DNA of 64,000 bases from Triticum aestivum (Eukaryota > Streptophyta > Magnoliopsida > Poales > Poaceae), in the NCBI RefSeq assembly GCF_018294505.1, contig NC_057800.1, forward strand, positions 479,012,530 through 479,076,529, in the 5' to 3' direction. The notes beneath the pieces are model-generated. The model searched no databases. It saw nothing but the letters and a program-made list of their open reading frames with translations, and was not told the DNA's origin. Each line of letters opens with the position of its first letter. Within the stretch, counting starts at the first letter, position 1. A program made the position numbers and the translations under genes. Positions 12,227 to 24,370 of the stretch are shown one piece after another.

Positions 12227-15200
12227 GTGGCATCATGAGCTAGGTCTATGCGTAGTTTCTATGCACGAGTAGAACACAAAGTAGTTGTGGGTGTTGATTT
12301 TGTTCAATATGCTTACCGTTACTAGTCCAATCTTGATTCGGTGGCATTGTGGGATGAAGCGGCCCGGACCGACCTTACACGTACTCTTACGTGAGACTGG
12401 TTCCACCGACTGACATGCACTAGTTGCATAAGGTGGCTAGCGGGTGTCTGTCTCTCCCACTTTAGTCGGATCGAATTCGATGAAAAGGGTCCTTATGAAG
12501 GGTAAATAGCAATTGGCATATCACGTTGTGGTTTTTGCGTAGGTAAGAAACGTTCTTGCTAGAAACCCATAGCAGCCACGTAAAACATGCAAACAACAAT
12601 TAGAGGACGTCTAACTTGTTTTTGTAGGGTATGCTATGTGATGTGATATGGCCAAAAGGATGTGATGAATGATATATGTGATGTATGAGATTGATCATGT
12701 TCTTGTAATAGGAATCACGACTTGCATGTCGATGAGTATGACAACCGGCATGTGCCATAGGAGTTGTCTTAATTTATTTATGACCTGCGTGTCAACATAA
12801 ACATCATGTAATTACTTTACTTTATTGCTAACCGTTAGCTGTAGTAGTAGAAGTAATAGTTGGCGAGACAACTTCATGAAGACACGATGATGGAGATCAT
12901 GGTGTCATGCCGGTGACGATGATGATCATGGAGCCCCGAAGATGGAGATCAAAAGGAGCAATATGATATTGGCCATATCATGTCACTATTTGATTGCATG
13001 TGATGTTTATCATGTTTTTACATCTTATTTGCTTAGAACGACGGTAGTAAATAAGATGATCCCTCACTAAAATTTCAAGAGAAGTGTTCTCCCTAACTGT
13101 GCACCATTGCGAAAGTTCGTCGTTTCGAAGCACCACGTGATGATCGGGTGTGATAGATTCTTACGTTCGAATACAACGGGTGTTGACGAGCCTAGCATGT
13201 ACATACATGGCCTCAGAACACATGCGAAACACTTAGGTTAACTTGACGAGCCTAGCATGTACAGACATGGCCTCGGAACACAAGAGACCGGAAGGTCGAG
13301 CATGAGTCGTATGGTAGATACGATCAACATGAAGATGTTCACCGATGTTGACTAGTCCGTCTCACGTGATGATCGGACACGGCCTAGTTGACTCGGATCA
13401 TGTAATCACTTAGATGACTGGAGGGATGTCTATCTGGGTGGGAGTTCATAAGATGAACTTAATTATCCTGAACATAGTCAAAAGGTCTTCGCAAATTATG
13501 TCGTAGCTCGCGCTTCAGTTCTACTGTTTAGATATGTTCCAAGAGAAAAATTAGTTGAAAGTTGATAGTAGCATTTATGCAGACAGTAGAAGGCTTATGT
13601 CCTTAATGCACCGCTCAGTGTGCTGAACCTCGAATATCGTCTGTGGATGTTGCGAACATCTGAGATACATGTTTTGATGACTACATGATAGTTCAGTGCG
13701 TAATGCTGAATGGTTTAGAATTGAGGCACCAAAGATCTTTTTGAAACATCGCAGAACATATGAGATGTTCCAAGGACTGAAATTGGGATTTCAGGCTAGT
13801 GCCCACGTCAAGAGGTATGAGACCTTTGACAAGTTTCTTAAGCCTGCAAACTAGGGGATAAAAGCTCAATTGTTGAACTTGTGCTCAGATTGTCTGAGTA
13901 CAAAAATCGCTTGAATCGAGTGGGAGTTGATCTTCTAGATGAAATAGTGATGGTTCTCTGAAGTCATTACCACCAAGCTTCTTGAGCTTCGTGATGAACT
14001 ATAATATATCAGGGACATATATGATGATCCTTGAGATATTCGCGATGTTTGACACCACAAAAGTAGAGATCAAGAAGAAGCATCAATTGTTGATGGTTGG
14101 TGAAACCACTAGTTTCAAGAAGGGCAAGGGCAAAAAGGGATGCTTCATGAAATGGCAAATCAGCTGCTGCTCTAGTGAAGAAACCCAAGGTTGAACCCAA
14201 ACCCAAGACTAAGTGCTTCTGTAATAAAGGGAACAGCCACTGGAGCAGAATTACCCTAGATACTTGGTAGATAAGAAGGCTGGCAAGGTCGATAGAAGTA
14301 TATTGAATGTATTATGTTAATGTGTACTTTACTAGTACTCCTAGTAGCACCAGGGTATTAGATACCGGTTCGGTTGCTAAGTGTTAGTAACTCGAAATAA
14401 AAGCTACGGAATAAACGGAGACTAGCTAAAGGTGAGATGACGATATGTGTTGGAAGTATTTCCAAGGTTGATCAAATATCGTATGCTCCCTCTACCATCG
14501 AGATTGGTGTTTGCGTTGAGCATAGACATGATTGGATTATGTCTATCGCAATACGGTTATTCATTTAAAGAGAATAATGGTTACTCTGTTTATTTGAATA
14601 ATACCTTCAATGCTCTTACACCTGAAATGAATGGTTTATTGAATCTCGATCGTGGTGATACACATGTTCATGCCAAAAGATAGTAATGATAGTACCACCT
14701 ACTTGTGGCACTGCCATGTAAGTCATATCGGTATAAAACGCATGAAGAAGCTCCATCTTGATGGATCTTTGGGCTCACTTGTTTTGAAAGGTTTGAGACA
14801 TGCGAACCATGTCTATTGGTGTATATGCATGAAGAAACTCCATGCAAATGGACCGTTTGGACTCACTTGATTTGGAATCACTTGAGACATGCAAATCATA
14901 CCACATGGGCAAAATGACTGAAAGCCTCGTTTTCAGTAAAATGGAACTAGAAAGCAACTTGTTGGAAGTAATACATTTTGATGTGTGCAATCTAATGAGT
15001 GCCGAGGCATGTAGTGGATATCGTTATGTTCTTACTTCACAGATGATTTGAGTAGATGTTGAGTATATTTACTTGATGAATCACGAGTCTGAATTATTGA
15101 AAGGTTCAAGTAATTTTAGGGTGAAGTTGAAAGATCGTCGTGACAAGAGGATAAAATATCTATGATATGATCATAGAGATGAATATCTGAATTACGAGTT

Positions 15201-17305
15201 TGGCATAGAATTAAGATATTGTGGAAATTGTTTCACAACTAATACAGCCTGGAACACCATACTGTGATGGTGTGTCTGAACATCATAACTGCACCCTATT
15301 GGATATGATGCATACCATGATGTCTCTTATCGAATTACCACGATAGTTTATGGGTTAGGCATTAGAGACAACCACATTCACTTTAAATAGGGCACCACGT
15401 AATTCCGATGAGATGACACCGTATGAACTATGGTTTAGAGAAACCTAAGCTGTCATTTCTTAGAAGTTTGGGGCTGCGACGCTTATGTGAAAAAGTTTCA
15501 GGATGATAAGCTCGAACCCAAAGCGGATAAATGCATCTTCATAGAACACCCAAAACAGTTGGGTATACCTCCTGTCTCAGATCCGAAAGCAATAGGGATT
15601 GTTTCTCGAATCGGGTCCTTTCTCGAGGAAAAGTTTCTCTCGAAAGAATTGAGTGGGAGGAAGATAGAACTTGATAAGGTTGTTGAACCTTTACTTCAAC
15701 CAGAGAGTAGCGCAGCACAGGAAAAATGTTTCTGTGGCACCTGCCTCAGTTGAAGAGAAAGCTAATGATGATGATCATGGAGCTTCAGATCAAGTTACTA
15801 TCGAACCTCATGGGTTGACAAGGGTGTGTACAACTTCTAAGTGGTAACCCTGTCTTGGAAGTCATGTTGCTAGACAACAATGAACCTACGAGCTATGGAG
15901 AAGCGATGGTGGGCCTGGATTCCAAAATGGCTCGAGGCCATATAATCCGAGAAAGGACCCATATATGAAAACAAAGTGTAGACTTTGGAAGAACTACTTG
16001 ATGGTCGTAAGGCTGTTAGGTACATATGAATTTTAAAAGGAAGACGGAAAATGATGGTAAGTATCACCATTAAGGAAGCTCGACTTGTCGTTAAGATGTT
16101 TTCCGACAAGTTCAAGGAGTTGAATACGATGATACTTTCTCACTCGTAGCGATGCTAAGAGTCTGTTGGAATTATATTAGTGATTACTGCATTATTTATG
16201 AAATCTTGCAGATAGGATGTCAAAACATTGTTTCCTCGATGATTTTCTTGAGGAAAGGTTGTATGTGATACAACCAGAAGGTTTTGTCAATACTGAAAGA
16301 TGCTAACAAATATGCAAAGCTCCAGCAATCCTTCTAAGGACTGGAGTAAGCATCTCGGAGTTGGAATGTATGCTTTGATGAGATGATCAAAGATTTTGGG
16401 TGTATATAAAGTTTATGAGAAACTTGTATTTCCAAAGAAGTGAGTGGGAGCACTATAGAATTTCTGATGAGTATATGTGGTTGACATATTGTTGATCAGA
16501 AATGATGTAGAATTTCTGGAAAGCATATAGGGTTATTTGGAAAGTGTTTTTCAATGGAAAGCCTGGATTAAGCTACTTGAACATTGAGCATCAAGATCTA
16601 TAAGGATAGATCAAAACGCTTAATGGTACTTTCAAATGAGCACATACCTTGACATGATCTTGAAGGTGTTCAAGATGGATCAGCCAAAGAAGGAGTTCTT
16701 GCCAGAGTTGTAAGGTATGAAGTTAAGACTTAAAGCTCGACCACGGCACAAGAAAGAGGAAGGACGAAGGTCGCCCCCTATGCTTTTGTTATAGGCTCTA
16801 TACGGTATGCCATGCTGAGTACCGCACCTGACGTGTGCCTTGCCACATGTCTGGCAAGAGGGTACAAAGGTGATCTAGGAGTAGATCACCAGATAGTGGT
16901 CAAAATTATCCTTAGAGGAATAAGGATATGTTTCTCGGTTATGGAGGTGATAAAGAGTTCGACGTAAAGAGTTACGTCGATGCAAGCTTAACACCTATCC
17001 GGATAGCTCTGAGTAGAGATACCGGATACGTATAATGGAGCAACAATTTAGAATAGCTCCAAGTAGAACAGTTATTTGAAATGGCTCCAAATGTAGCATA
17101 GTAGTTGCATCTACAAGATGACATAGAAATTTGCGAAGTACATACGGATCTGAATGTTGCACACACGTTGACTGAAACCTCTCTCACAAGCATAACATGA
17201 TCAAACCCAGAACTCTTTGGGTGTTAGTCACATGGGGATGTGACCTTGAGTGTTAATCACATATCGATGTGAACTGGATTATTGACTCTAGTGCAAGTGG
17301 GAAAC
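12227..17305 (+). pseudogene. Degenerate gag-pol internal region of Angela
   Basis: No long ORF survives. Short segments keep Copia homology in order. A gag stretch near 13980-14200 has KKKHQLLMVGETTSFKKGKG. A GAG-pre-integrase region near 14580-14980 has YLNNTFNALTPEMNGL, then TYLWHCHVSHIGIKRMKKLH. An integrase remnant near 14980-15480 is followed by linker and RT remnants at about 15487-16700 and an RNase H remnant near 16800-17150. Many stops and frameshifts separate the pieces. Protease, integrase and RT/RNase H would have driven copy-and-paste transposition. The length is close to that of an intact Angela, so decay is mainly point mutation and small indels. Confidence 0.85.
13182..13282 (+). 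repeat. Short direct duplication in the Angela leader
   Basis: A segment of about 40 bp starting TTGACGAGCCTAGCATGTAC occurs at 13182 and again at 13243, a period of 61 bp. Confidence 0.8.
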
Positions 17306-18993
17306 TGTTGGAAATATGCCCTAGAGGCAATAATAAATTAGTTATTATTATATTTCCTTGTTCATGATAATCGTTTATTATCCATGCTAGAATTGTATTG
17401 ATAGGAAACTCAGATACATGTGTGGATACATAGACAACACCATGTCCCTAGTAAGCCTCTAGTTGACTAGCTCGTTGATCAATAGATGGTTACGATTTCC
17501 TGACCATGGACATTGGATGTCATTGATAATGGGATCACATCATTAGGAGAATGATGTGATGGACAAAGACCCAATCCTAAGCCTAGCACAAGATCATGTA
17601 GTTCGTATGCTAAAGCTTTTCTAATGTCAAGTATCATTTCCTTAGACCATGAGATTGTGCAACTCCCGGATACCGTAGGAGTGCTTTGGGTGTGCCAAAC
17701 GTCACAATGTAACTAGGTGGCTATAAAGGTACACTACAGGTATCTCCGAAAGTGTCTGCTGGGTTGGCACGAATCGAGACTGGGATTTGTCACTCCGTGT
17801 GATGGAGAGGTATCTCTGGGCCCACTCGGTAGGACATCATCATAATGTGCACAATGTGATCAAGGAGTTGATCACGGGATGATGTGTTACGGAACGAGTA
17901 AAGAGACTTGCCGGTAACGAGATTGAACAAGGTATCGGGATACCGACGATCGAATCTCGGGCAAGTATCGTACCGCTAGACAAAGGGAATTGTATACGGG
18001 ATTGATTAAGTCCTTGACATCGTGGTTCATCCGATGAGATCATCGTAGAACATGTGGGAGCCAACATGGGTATCCAGATCCCGCTGTTGGTTATTGACCG
18101 GAGAGTCATCTCGGTCATGTCTGCATGTCTCCCGAACCCGTAGGGTCTACACACTTAAGGTTCGGTGATGCTAGGGTTATAGAGATATTAGTATGTGGTA
18201 ACCCGAAAGTTGTTCGGAGTCCCGGATGAGATCCCGGACGTCACGAGGAGTTCTGGAATGGTCCGGAGGTAAAGATTTATATATGGGAAGTCTTGTTTTG
18301 GTCACCGGTATTGTACCGGGACCACTGAAAGGGTCCCGGGGGTCCACCGGGTGGGGCCACCTGCCCCGGGGGGGGGGGGCACATGGGATGTAGGGGTGTG
18401 CGCCTTGGCCTACATGGGCCAAGGGCACCAGCCCCAAGAGGCCCATGCACCAAGAGAGCAAGAAAGGAAGTGTCCTAAAGGGGGAAGGCACCTCCTAGGT
18501 GCCTTGGGGAGGAGGGATTCCTCCCTTGGCCGCCGCCCCCAGGAGATTGCATCTCCTAGGGCCGCCCCCCTAGGCTCCCTATATATAGTGGGGGAAGGAA
18601 GGCCTCTCACCCCATGCCTTTGGTGCCTCCCTCTCCCTCTCCAACACATCCTCCTCCTCCATAGTGCTTGGCAAAGCCCTGCCGGAGTACTGCAGCTCCA
18701 CCACCACCACGTCGTCGTGCTTCTGTTGGAGCCATCTTCCTCAACCTCTCCTTCCCCCTTGCCGGATCAAGAAGAAGGAGAAGTTACGCTGACCGTACGT
18801 GTGTTGAACGCGGAGGTGCCGTCCGTTCGGTGCTAGGATCAACGGTGATTTGGATCACGACGAGTACGACTCCATCAACCCCGTTCTCTTGAACGCTTCC
18901 GCGCGCGATCTACAAGGGTATGTAGATCCACTCCTCCCTCGTTGCTAGATGACTCCATAGATAGATCTTGGTGACACGTAGGAAAATTTTGAA
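17306..18993 (+). repeat. 3' LTR of Angela, missing its last 20 bp
   Basis: It matches the 5' LTR from TGTTGGAAATATG to GGAAAATTTTGAA, then passes straight into element B sequence (GATCAACTACGAGGG). It is preceded by a purine-rich tract (AAGTGGGAAAC). Confidence 0.93.
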
Positions 18994-19109
18994 GATCAAC
19001 TACGAGGGAGGAATCCGCCTTGCAATGCCAAAGGGGGAACCCGCCTTGCAATGCCGAAGATAATCTACGCGCCGGACTCCTCGTCATTGAAGCCAGGTTC
19101 AGGGGCTAC

Positions 19110-19589
19110 TGAGGGAGTCCTGGACTAAGGGGTCCTCGGGCGTTTGGCCTGTTATCCATGGGCCGGACTTATGGGCTGTGAAGACATGAAGACCGAAGAC
19201 TGTACCTGTGTCCAGATTGGACTCTCCTCAGCGTGGAAAGCAAGCTTGGCGACTGACTATGAAGATTCCTTCTTATGTAACCGACTCTATGTAAACCCTA
19301 GATCCCCTCGGTGTCTATATAAACCGGAGGGGATAGTCCGGAAAGGACACATTCATTACCATAGTCATACATGCTAGGCTTCTAGGATTTAGCCATTACG
19401 ATCTCGTGGTAGATGAATTCTTGTAACACCCATATTCATCAATATCAATCAAGAAGGACGTAGGGTATTACCTCCATAGAGAGGGACCAAACATGGGTAA
19501 ACATTGTGTCCCATGTCTCCTGTTACCACCCATCCTAGATGCATAGTTCGGGACCCCATACCCGAGATCCGCCGGTTTTGACACTGACA
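19110..19589 (+). repeat. 3' LTR of element B
   Basis: This 480-bp LTR starts TGAGGGAGTCCTGG right after the polypurine tract CAGGGGCTAC and ends TTTTGACACTGACA. A TATA-like TCTATATAAACC lies at 19314-19325. The next five bases (GAGGG) would be the target duplication; its partner is outside the window. Confidence 0.92.
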
Positions 19590-19808
19590 GAGGGTGGCGA
19601 GGTTATCGCGCTCTCCTCCGATGACAAGGTCGAAGGCGGCGGCAACGGCGGCGCGGAGGGCATCGAGGTGGGCCCCAAGGACGAGGAATCGATGTTGACG
19701 AGTGCCTTCCCCAACGACCCCGACGACGGCACTGGCCTGGACCCGGCTCGCGACACACCGTACATGACGAGGAAGGATTGGCTCAACCTCTACTTCGACC
19801 GAAAGTAG
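19590..19808 (+). pseudogene. 3' end of a host ORF cut by element B
   Basis: The frame is open from the LTR border at 19590 to a stop at 19808. It encodes about 72 residues, Gly- and Asp/Glu-rich at first (ALSSDDKVEGGGNGG) and ending YMTRKDWLNLYFDRK. GC content is high, as in grass coding exons. It is followed by AT-rich sequence like a 3' UTR. The 5' part should lie left of element B, outside the window. I do not recognise the family. The acidic Ser/Asp start resembles that of the ORF at 23793, so both may be from the same transposon or gene type; this is inference. Confidence 0.5.
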
Positions 19809-21120
19809 TTTAGCTTAGTTTAAATTTATGTCTTATGTTCGGTTATCCAAAACTATCTATGTTTATGTTTGAATACATGCTACTTTCAGTTGAACCTGCT
19901 TTGAACTTGATCAAATTGAAGCTTACAACATTAAGTTTAGGGGATCTACTAGAAAAGGCCAAAATTGCTGCAGTATATATATATACACTAAGGGTTTTAG
20001 CCCCTTAACTTTTAAAGGCTTTGCTAGAGATGGCCTTATGACTTGTTTATTTCAGTTCTTCACAATGTGATGCTCTATATGTGCAACTATTTGCCATGTA
20101 GTTCAATTTCATCAATAATAGTTTCAACAATACCACTATGAATTACGATATTTGGTTGCTGTTAAGGATATTGCAGTTAACATGCCTTTTCATTTTCTAA
20201 CAATAACTAGTGTACTTTAGACCTGCACAATACCAGTTTGAATGACTATTTGCTTGTTTTTAAATGTTATGCCTGATGCAGTTAACACACTTTTCCACTT
20301 CTTGTTTTGCTTAACTAGCGTGCTTAAGCCTGCACACTGAAGCTATCATTTGTAGATTATGTTGTCTACCATGGATATATTGGTTGATGTTTAGCCTGTT
20401 GTGCTTAACATACCTTTATATGTACTCATACAGGACACTATTGAGAACAGTGTTGTTTTCCATCGAGGTTAGTTTCATCGCATTGCTTATATGTACTCAC
20501 TATTCAGGATATCGGTAGCTGGTACCTATATAGCCTGGGCTGATAAGGGATTAATCATCGAATCGGACATTTCACTGAATATATCTGTAACCCATTTATC
20601 AGTAGGTTGACTAGGGCCATATTTAATATATCTAAGGCTACATAGCAACATGCATTGTACTGAATGACTAAATATGCAATCCCGGGCTACATAGCAACAA
20701 GGAAGAGTGTTACCTTAATTTTCTGATGATGTCTAGATATACATGTAATAAAATATTATATAATGGGATGGAGGGAGTTTTGTACTACATCATTTTTCAA
20801 TTATTGTTTAGCTTCTAATATTAACTTGGTGCTTTTAGGTACATATATCATTGCCAAAGATCCACACTTTGACCATTTCTACGTATGAGGCCATGAGATA
20901 TTCATGAACCAACATCAAGTGAGGAAACTGATAAAGATTGTTATTAAAATGGCTCAAACACTACTGCAGGATGCTGCTAACGCGACACTACGATCAGAGA
21001 CCCTTGGACGAAACTGTGTGCGATGCCATAATCGCAAATGGTGGTGTGAAATAACCATCCAAAAAGGTGCAAAACGTTTGCGGTGGAGGATGCATCAAAC
21101 ACGGTTCAGATTTTAGTTGC
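19809..21120. other. AT-rich non-coding stretch
   Basis: I see no ORF with coding character. It has short recurring phrases such as GCAGTTAACATGCC and GCAGTTAACACAC, and CTACATAGCAACA twice (20639 and 20684). A Stowaway-like end (GGATGGAGGGAG) lies at 20766-20777 without a clear partner. Confidence 0.5.
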
Positions 21121-21430
21121 GTGTGCGATGCAGGGCATATGGTTCAGCTCAATTAATTGTTTGCGATGAGGACGAACAACAGAAACGGACAGCCAGATGA
21201 AGGCGTGTGCGATATACAGCATACGGTTCACCGGGATGAACTGTGTGTGATTAGGCAACACAAAAGAAATGATCAGCCCGATCAAGGTGTGTGCGATGTA
21301 CAACATATGGTTCACTCGGATGAACTGTTTGTGATTAGGCAAGAGAACAAAAATGGTTCAATATACCAAGATGTGTGTGATACGCGACAAATGGGTCTGT
21401 AATCAGAAATGTGTGCGAAGACTGATAATA
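21121..21430 (+). repeat. Tandem repeat, ~84-bp unit, about 3.5 copies
   Basis: Units start GTGTGCGAT at 21121, 21204, 21289 and about 21373. Each has a GGTTCA..GATGAACTGT core followed by GTGATTAGGCAA. The units are diverged. Such arrays are common near the ends of large plant DNA transposons, but no terminus is visible here. Confidence 0.7.
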
Positions 21431-22046
21431 ACGCAGACGATTGCTTCTAATAAGACGTATGTGATATGCTCTGTCTACACAACATCTATTGGCCATTGTG
21501 GGACGGGCAGTCATCTGGATACGCCATAAGGATGTGAAGAGGCAATCCTATCAGCAAGGACTAGCTGTTCCACCAGTAGCTCATGTAAGAAAAATATCAA
21601 GTGAAGTGTGCTCAGGCTGGAGCAGCCATCGGATGGGTGACTGGATGGGAAGTTGTGTACCCTTGAGGTCCTTGTTTTTATTTTATTTTTTATTTTTTAA
21701 CACATGTCAAAGAAGGTCTACCGCATTACTTTTTGACAATGTGCGATACGTGGCATACAGTTGATCCTTCCGACCTATTTGTGATGGAATAGGCCATGTG
21801 TGTTGTGGGCAAACGCTTGCTAGTATTCAAACGTTCCCTAGTGTGGTCCGTGTTCATGTGATCATCATCTACTTCTTGTGCTAGCTTGATGCTAAGTTTC
21901 CATTAATTGATGGCGTTTTATGAACACGTCACCGTTTCCCGCCATTTCCTCACCTGTTTCCCGCCACCCTACTATATTGCGCATAGGGGGCGCGCAACGC
22001 ACGGAGGCGACAAGCGCAACCTATAGCACATCCACCTTTTCCAAGC
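21431..22046. other. Non-coding stretch upstream of the ORF at 22047
   Basis: I see no gene. A T-rich run lies at 21674-21697. The last 120 bases are GC-rich and include GGGGGCGCGCAACG. Confidence 0.4.
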
Positions 22047-22874
22047 ATGCCAACCCATCAAAGTGTCGCCTCTGCCATCAACCTCGCCGACAAGGAAAAC
22101 GAGCAGGCGCCACGGCCCGTCGAGGCCGAGGCGCTCCCCGGCAACATGATGGACGATGCCATGATGCGCGTCATCGCCAGGGTTGAGCAGACCTTTGGCG
22201 CATGGCGCTTGAGCGCCGCGGATCAAGATAGGCATGTCAGCGCTGCCAGGCTGCGGCTCGCCGCACAACATGATCGATGGCGCACCGCAGAGCAAGCTAG
22301 GTGCGTCCGCGCTGATAGGCTGCGGCTCGCCGCACGGCGAGACCGTTGGAGCGCTGCAGAGCGAGAGGCGTGGCGCGCCACATAGTAAGAGCGGATCAAG
22401 CGGCGCTTGCATGTTGTCGACACGGCGTCGCAGTTGGGTACACGTCCCGTCAGTACCCCCATTCCTCGCCAGGAGTGGGCAGAGGCCCTCAGCGTCATAC
22501 TTGCACCAGAGGCCGGCGGTGTCGTACTTGCACCGGACGCCCGCCGCGCCGTTCGCATGGGTGCCGCCGTTCGCCTTGTCCGCGTCCCGCTGGATGCCAA
22601 CGCCCTGGTCCGTAGGCTCAACCACCTCCTTGGCCCGGGTGTCCACCTAGGTGTAGTAGAGGAACATAGCCATCGCATCCTCGAGCTGGTGATCTCCGAT
22701 GAAATAGCCAACTTGGAGCTCGAGGTCGCGCTCCAGATGTACCGCGAGCGTGTCGACCGCTTGGACGAACGCCCGCACGAGTTCAAGCAGAGCCAAGAGC
22801 TACCCCAGGCAAGGGTTGCTGGTCATGGTCTCATGGACGCGTTTTATTTTGAAAATTCGGTTCGACGTGGATAA
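22047..22874 (+). pseudogene. Unrecognised Arg/Ala-rich ORF with two internal stops
   Basis: One plus-strand frame spans about 275 codons from ATG 22047 to 22874, interrupted only by adjacent TAG TAA at about 22383-22388. The first part contains two copies of a repeat of about 24 residues (RLRLAAQHDRW, RLRLAARRDRW) and looks helical. The second part continues to MYRERVDRLDERPHEF and ends FENSVRRG. GC content is high, unlike the flanks. The family is not recognised. The continuity of the frame on both sides of the stops suggests a recently inactivated coding region, perhaps of a DNA transposon. It converges with the minus-strand ORF at 23793. Confidence 0.5.
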
Positions 22875-23042
22875 CTATGTATTCACAACAATCATAGTAT
22901 TGCTTTGTTTCAATGTGTGTACTCTATTTTCCATTCTAATATGTTCTGTTTCAATGTGTTATATACGCTTTCCATTTTGTATATGTGTATGATAACGGCT
23001 AGATTCAAATTAGTATACAAAAACAGATAGAAAATGGAATTC

Positions 23043-23045
<3 letters not shown>

Positions 23046-23074
<29 letters not shown>
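23046..23074. repeat. (TA)n microsatellite
   Basis: About 14 TA units lie between two convergent decayed ORFs. Confidence 0.9.
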
Positions 23075-23077
<3 letters not shown>

Positions 23078-23241
23078 TATTCATTAGATCATCACATAAT
23101 ATATGTATATATATAATATCATCACATATACGTGATGATACTTAACTACTAGGTACAATGCATAAAATTGAAAACGATTAATACTAAAACTAATAATCCC
23201 TCCTGGGGCTAGTATTCTGGCAGCCCCTCGCCAGCAGCTCC

Positions 23242-23793
23242 CTAGTGCGCAGCGTCTTCCCAGTGCGAGGCAGTACTCCGACTCCCCACCTCGCAGCGCT
23301 TGACTGATCTTGCCATTTGCTGGTGGACGTGCGCGGCTGATCTTGCCATTTCGTTGGGCGCCCACCGGAGCTCCTTGTCGGTGGCACGCTGGAGCTTATC
23401 GGCCCAGCTCCATGCAGCAACGAAGCGCCCAGCGCCTATGACCTTCCTCGCGGAGTACCCGTCTTCGTACACCTCCTCGGCACGATGGCGCACCCGACCC
23501 CAAAGCTCCGCCGCCTCCTTTTTCCAGGCGGTATCACGGGCTTCACATGCCGCCTGGTACGTGGCTTCCTCCTCTGCCATCTCCTTTTTGAACGCCACTT
23601 GCCTGGCTTTCTCAGCCGGCTATAGCAACTTCCATAGACAAAGATTGTACTGGCCCCAAAACCAATCCAAAGTTGAGGGGTCCGACGCAACCTCGTCAGG
23701 CGGTGCATTGGGGTCCTCGTCGCTGCTAATCAAGTGAGCGTCCTCGGGGGGCGGCGACTCCTCGTCAGCGCGAGGGCAGACCGGTGGCGCCAT
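23242..23793 (-). pseudogene. Unrecognised minus-strand ORF with one internal stop
   Basis: It starts at the ATG at 23793 in a good plant context (CTACCATGGCG). The N-terminus is acidic and Pro-rich (MAPPVCPRADEESPPPEDAH), then reads DPSTLDWFWGQYNLCLW. A single in-frame stop lies at about 23620. The same frame continues as a charged helical region (KKEMAEEEATYQ, WKKEAAELWGRVRHRAEE) to a stop at 23242. A short internal duplication gives NEMARS..QQMARS. The family is not recognised. It has a promoter and a CT-rich leader (23794-23917), so it was once a genuine gene or transposon ORF. Element D is inserted about 125 bp upstream of the ATG. Confidence 0.55.
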
Positions 23794-23917
23794 GGTAGAG
23801 ATTTGAGAGAGAGAGAGAGAGAGAGAGCGAGGGGAGGATGTTGATGAGAATGTAGGCAGGGCGACGTGAGCAAGGTAGTATTTATTGGCAGACGGAATCT
23901 AGATCGACGGGGATACT
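23794..23917 (-). promoter_or_regulatory. Core promoter and (CT)n leader of the ORF at 23793
   Basis: On the minus strand a TATA-like AATAAATACTA (about 23878-23888) is followed by a leader containing (CT)n at about 23805-23828, then the ATG. TATA plus a CT-rich 5' UTR is common in grass genes. The promoter is cut at 23917 by element D. Confidence 0.55.
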
Positions 23918-24370
23918 TGTCGGTGTCAAAACCAGCGGATCTCGAATAGGGGTCCCGAACTGTGCATCTAAGGTTGATGGTAACAGGAGACAGGGGACAC
24001 GAAGTTTTACCCAGGTTCGGGCCCTCTTGATGGAGGTAATACCTTACGTCATGAGTATGGGGGTTACAAGAGTTGATCTACCACGAGATAGTAATAGCTA
24101 AACCCTAGAAGTCTAGACTGTCAGATTATGATTGCCTCTCCGGACTAAACCCTCTGTATTATATAGACACGGGAAGGGACTAGGGCTGTACAAAGTCAGT
24201 TACAGAGAAAGGAATCTTCATATCCACATGATAGGCTTGCCATCCACGCCAAGGAGAGTCCCATCCAGACACGGGAGAGAGTCTTCTGTCTTGTATCTTC
24301 CTAGCCCATTAGTCCGGCCCATGTCACACAGGCCGGACGCTCGAGGACCCCTTAATCCAGGAGTCCCTTA
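23918..24370 (-). repeat. 3' LTR of element D
   Basis: The plus strand starts TGTCGGTGTCAAAACC at 23918 and ends GGAGTCCCTTA at 24370. In sense orientation the first two bases are TA instead of TG, a point change at the LTR tip. Confidence 0.88.

Larger units (their letters stand above)
10518..18993 (+). mobile_element. Angela-type Copia LTR retrotransposon, nested in element B
   Basis: It has long LTRs beginning TGTTGGAAATATGCCC, which I recognise as Angela/BARE/WIS type, and a ~5.1-kb degenerate internal region in Copia order. The 5' LTR is 10518-12226. The 3' LTR (17306-18993) lacks the last 20 bp, including the terminal CCCCAACA. The flanks ATATT (left) and GATCA (right) do not match, so a deletion removed the 3' tip, the target duplication and some B sequence. 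The two LTRs differ by at least 25 substitutions that I can see over about 1,690 bp. This suggests a fairly recent insertion, in the order of a million years. Confidence 0.95.
3143..19589 (+). mobile_element. Element B: Gypsy LTR retrotransposon lacking pol, with antisense ORF; split by Angela
   Basis: The sense strand is plus. In order it has the last 119 bp of the 5' LTR, a PBS-like site (TTGGTGCTTTCATTGAGAG at 3262), a broken gag, about 1.5 kb without coding, an antisense PF04195-type ORF, a polypurine tract (CAGGGGCTAC) and a 3' LTR. No RT, RNase H or integrase is present. The missing part of the 5' LTR should lie beyond element A, outside the window. LTRs ending TTTTGACAC(C/T)GACA together with an antisense ORF are typical of abundant wheat Gypsy families (possibly Fatima; tentative). 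Angela was inserted between the antisense ORF promoter and the polypurine tract. Confidence 0.85.

Noticed and set aside
20766..20777. Stowaway-like GGATGGAGGGAG
   Set aside because: No inverted partner and no TA duplication were found within a plausible distance.
21121..21430. CRISPR-like array
   Set aside because: Units of ~84 bp are diverged throughout, with no constant repeat and variable spacer, and the genome is a plant's.
21972..22786. Minus-strand ORFs of 224 and 187 codons
   Set aside because: They overlap the plus-strand ORF at 22047-22874, whose frame continues across its stops. The minus frames are GC-driven shadows.
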